From a bacterium (GTDB taxonomy: Bacteria; Bacteroidota; Ignavibacteria; Kapaibacteriales; UBA961): a stretch of 6,542 bases of DNA. Below the pieces are notes generated by a model. The model saw only the letters and a program-made list of their open reading frames with translations. It searched no databases and had not been told where the DNA came from. The number at the start of each line of letters is the position of its first letter. Position 1 is the stretch's first letter. This document shows positions 5,358 through 6,542 of the stretch, in pieces. The stretch spans positions 1-6,542 of the forward strand of contig JALHLL010000198.1 in the NCBI GenBank assembly GCA_022844575.1. The letters are read 5' to 3'. A program made the translations under genes and the position numbers.

Positions 5358-6542
5358 TTATTTTGCAATATTCATATTTTGGGTAAATGTATAGGGTCCG
5401 CATTTATACACAAGATGATAAACACCGCTCGGAATTGTACTTAGGTCAATAGTCGAAGAATAAGCACCTTTTTGTAATTTCTCATCAAGTACGGTAAGTA
5501 TCTTTTCGCCCATTTGATTGACAAGATATAACATTGTATTTGATTCGATTCCGACAATGAAATCAATATTCGCCTTAATTGCCGATGGATTCGGAGAAAT
5601 GATAGGGGCACTTATTTGCTTACCCAATTCAACCTCGCGTCCTAAAGAGAAACATGGTTTTTCATTCTCGAAAGTAACGGATGTATTTGCACCAAGCACT
5701 AAGCAATTAGCAAATTGCGGAGGGAAGATTATTTTCGATTCGACCGAACCTGCTAATGTATCGCCAAGTATTGCATTCAACTCAACGGAGAAAAGACCTT
5801 TTGAACCCGGTGACGGGAATTTGGTTGTTGTTGCCGTAACGGAAAGCACGCCGTTTGCGCTTTCAACGGGTGGTGTTGCCCATGTAACCTCAGATGCTGT
5901 CGTTAATGCCGTAAAACTGCCTGCTTTATAATACATCATTGTCGGATTATATTTCAATTCGACTGTAAACGTATTCATACTTAAACCATCAAGTGACCTA
6001 TCGGTATTTACACTGACTGTAAATTTCTGAGGTAAACCGATAGGCATTCTCTCAATGTCCTTTGGATCCATAATCAATGAAACTTGAGAAGTAACGGGAT
6101 TACCAATCAATTGGAATTTAGTATCACCGACTCCCTCAATTGTAAAGGTAAGTTCAGCATTCAAAATTGGTCCACTACGATTCGGTGTGCACGTTATCGT
6201 CCATTCCTGAGGTGTCATACCGGGTGAGAGGGTTTGTTCAGTCGGCGTTATTGAGAACGATAGACGATCAGCATTACCTGTAATGCTTGTAGTTATTTTC
6301 ATATCTGAGCTAACAGGTTGTGCGCTCGGAAATACTCGATTTAATGATTTGGAATCGCAATAGAAAACATCTCCAAAATCAATGGCATTACCGGCGGGAA
6401 TACCGGTACCGCATACTTCTATTTGTTTTGATGTTTCAGATGCATCAGATGTAACGGTTACCATTGCTGTTCTGTTACCTGCGCCATTGGGTGTGAAGTC
6501 CATTTCAATCTGTCGTGTTTCATTCGGTTCTAATGGGAAGGA
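5358..6542 (-). CDS. Secreted Ig/cohesin-like protein with T9SS sorting domain (C-terminal 394 aa, start outside window)
   Basis: The reading frame stays open to the window edge, so the gene is partial at its 5' end. The ATG at 6503 lies inside a domain and is not the true start. The visible chain begins in a choice-of-anchor-D-like Ig repeat: PLEPNETRQIEMDFTPNGAG, then a final strand ending CGTG at about residues 44-47. A second beta-sandwich follows (about 53-147, with a SFSITPTEQTLSPG strand pair). Next is a cohesin-like domain (about 153-290: LPQKFTVSVNTDRSLDG, FTVELKYNPTMMYYKAG). The chain ends in a T9SS type A sorting domain (about 314-394: ISPNPS, a LYLVNQMGEKI strand, IPSGVYHLVYKC, and a final NMNIAK). 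It is predicted to cross the outer membrane through the T9SS and be released or anchored at the surface, with an adhesive or structural role by analogy. No catalytic motif is visible. A strong terminator follows. Confidence 0.85.
   Translation of the reverse strand, partial: SFPLEPNETRQIEMDFTPNGAGNRTAMVTVTSDASETSKQIEVCGTGIPAGNAIDFGDVFYCDSKSLNRVFPSAQPVSSDMKITTSITGNADRLSFSITPTEQTLSPGMTPQEWTITCTPNRSGPILNAELTFTIEGVGDTKFQLIGNPVTSQVSLIMDPKDIERMPIGLPQKFTVSVNTDRSLDGLSMNTFTVELKYNPTMMYYKAGSFTALTTASEVTWATPPVESANGVLSVTATTTKFPSPGSKGLFSVELNAILGDTLAGSVESKIIFPPQFANCLVLGANTSVTFENEKPCFSLGREVELGKQISAPIISPNPSAIKANIDFIVGIESNTMLYLVNQMGEKILTVLDEKLQKGAYSSTIDLSTIPSGVYHLVYKCGPYTFTQNMNIAK

Noticed and set aside
5238..5444. 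68-aa open frame on the plus strand
   Set aside because: It runs through the fbaB upstream region and the terminator hairpin, then antisense into the T9SS gene. It is not a credible gene.
5518..5931. 137-aa open frame on the plus strand
   Set aside because: It lies wholly antisense to the T9SS cargo gene, whose frame has clear domain structure. This is a shadow frame.
1..6542. CRISPR arrays, tRNA/rRNA genes, insertion sequences
   Set aside because: No regularly spaced repeats, tRNA-like cloverleaf, rRNA segments, transposase motifs or terminal inverted repeats were seen on reading.

Overview
The window is AT-rich bacterial DNA. It most likely comes from the Bacteroidota/Chlorobiota/Ignavibacteriota/Kapaibacteriota group. 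Two unrelated proteins end in type IX secretion (T9SS) type A sorting domains, one of them also carries a choice-of-anchor-D-like Ig repeat, lipoboxes of the F-V-S-C type are present, and Shine-Dalgarno sequences are weak or missing at several starts. The genus cannot be named from this sequence.

Layout. Positions 25-504 (+) hold two tandem, clearly homologous small lipoproteins (59 and 62 aa). Their signal peptide and proximal linker are conserved, while the C-terminal tails differ and contain cysteines. The second copy has its own candidate promoter and a good Shine-Dalgarno. Positions 505-1121 have no convincing gene, but contain G-tracts and a perfect tandem 10-bp repeat. Positions 1122-3614 (+) encode the largest gene, an 830-aa exported protein. 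It resembles the hydrazine synthase alpha subunit family (HzsA-related), with a beta-propeller-like body, one CxxCH haem-c site and a C-terminal T9SS sorting domain. Its stop codon overlaps the end of the convergent gene at 3604-4059 (-), a Nudix hydrolase. Next comes a class I FbaB-type fructose-bisphosphate aldolase (4146-5216, -), with an intrinsic terminator between it and the Nudix gene. The last gene (5358-6542, -) is the C-terminal part of a large secreted, Ig/cohesin-like T9SS cargo protein. Its 5' end lies outside the window, and a strong terminator follows it.

How they fit together. The three minus-strand genes look like separate transcription units, because hairpin terminators sit between them. 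There is no evidence of a shared pathway. The HzsA-like protein is the most unusual item. It is an apparent cell-surface or secreted single-haem relative of an anammox subunit, with no HzsB/C partner visible here. The paired small lipoproteins upstream are the other candidate for something undescribed. The aldolase and Nudix genes are ordinary housekeeping functions.
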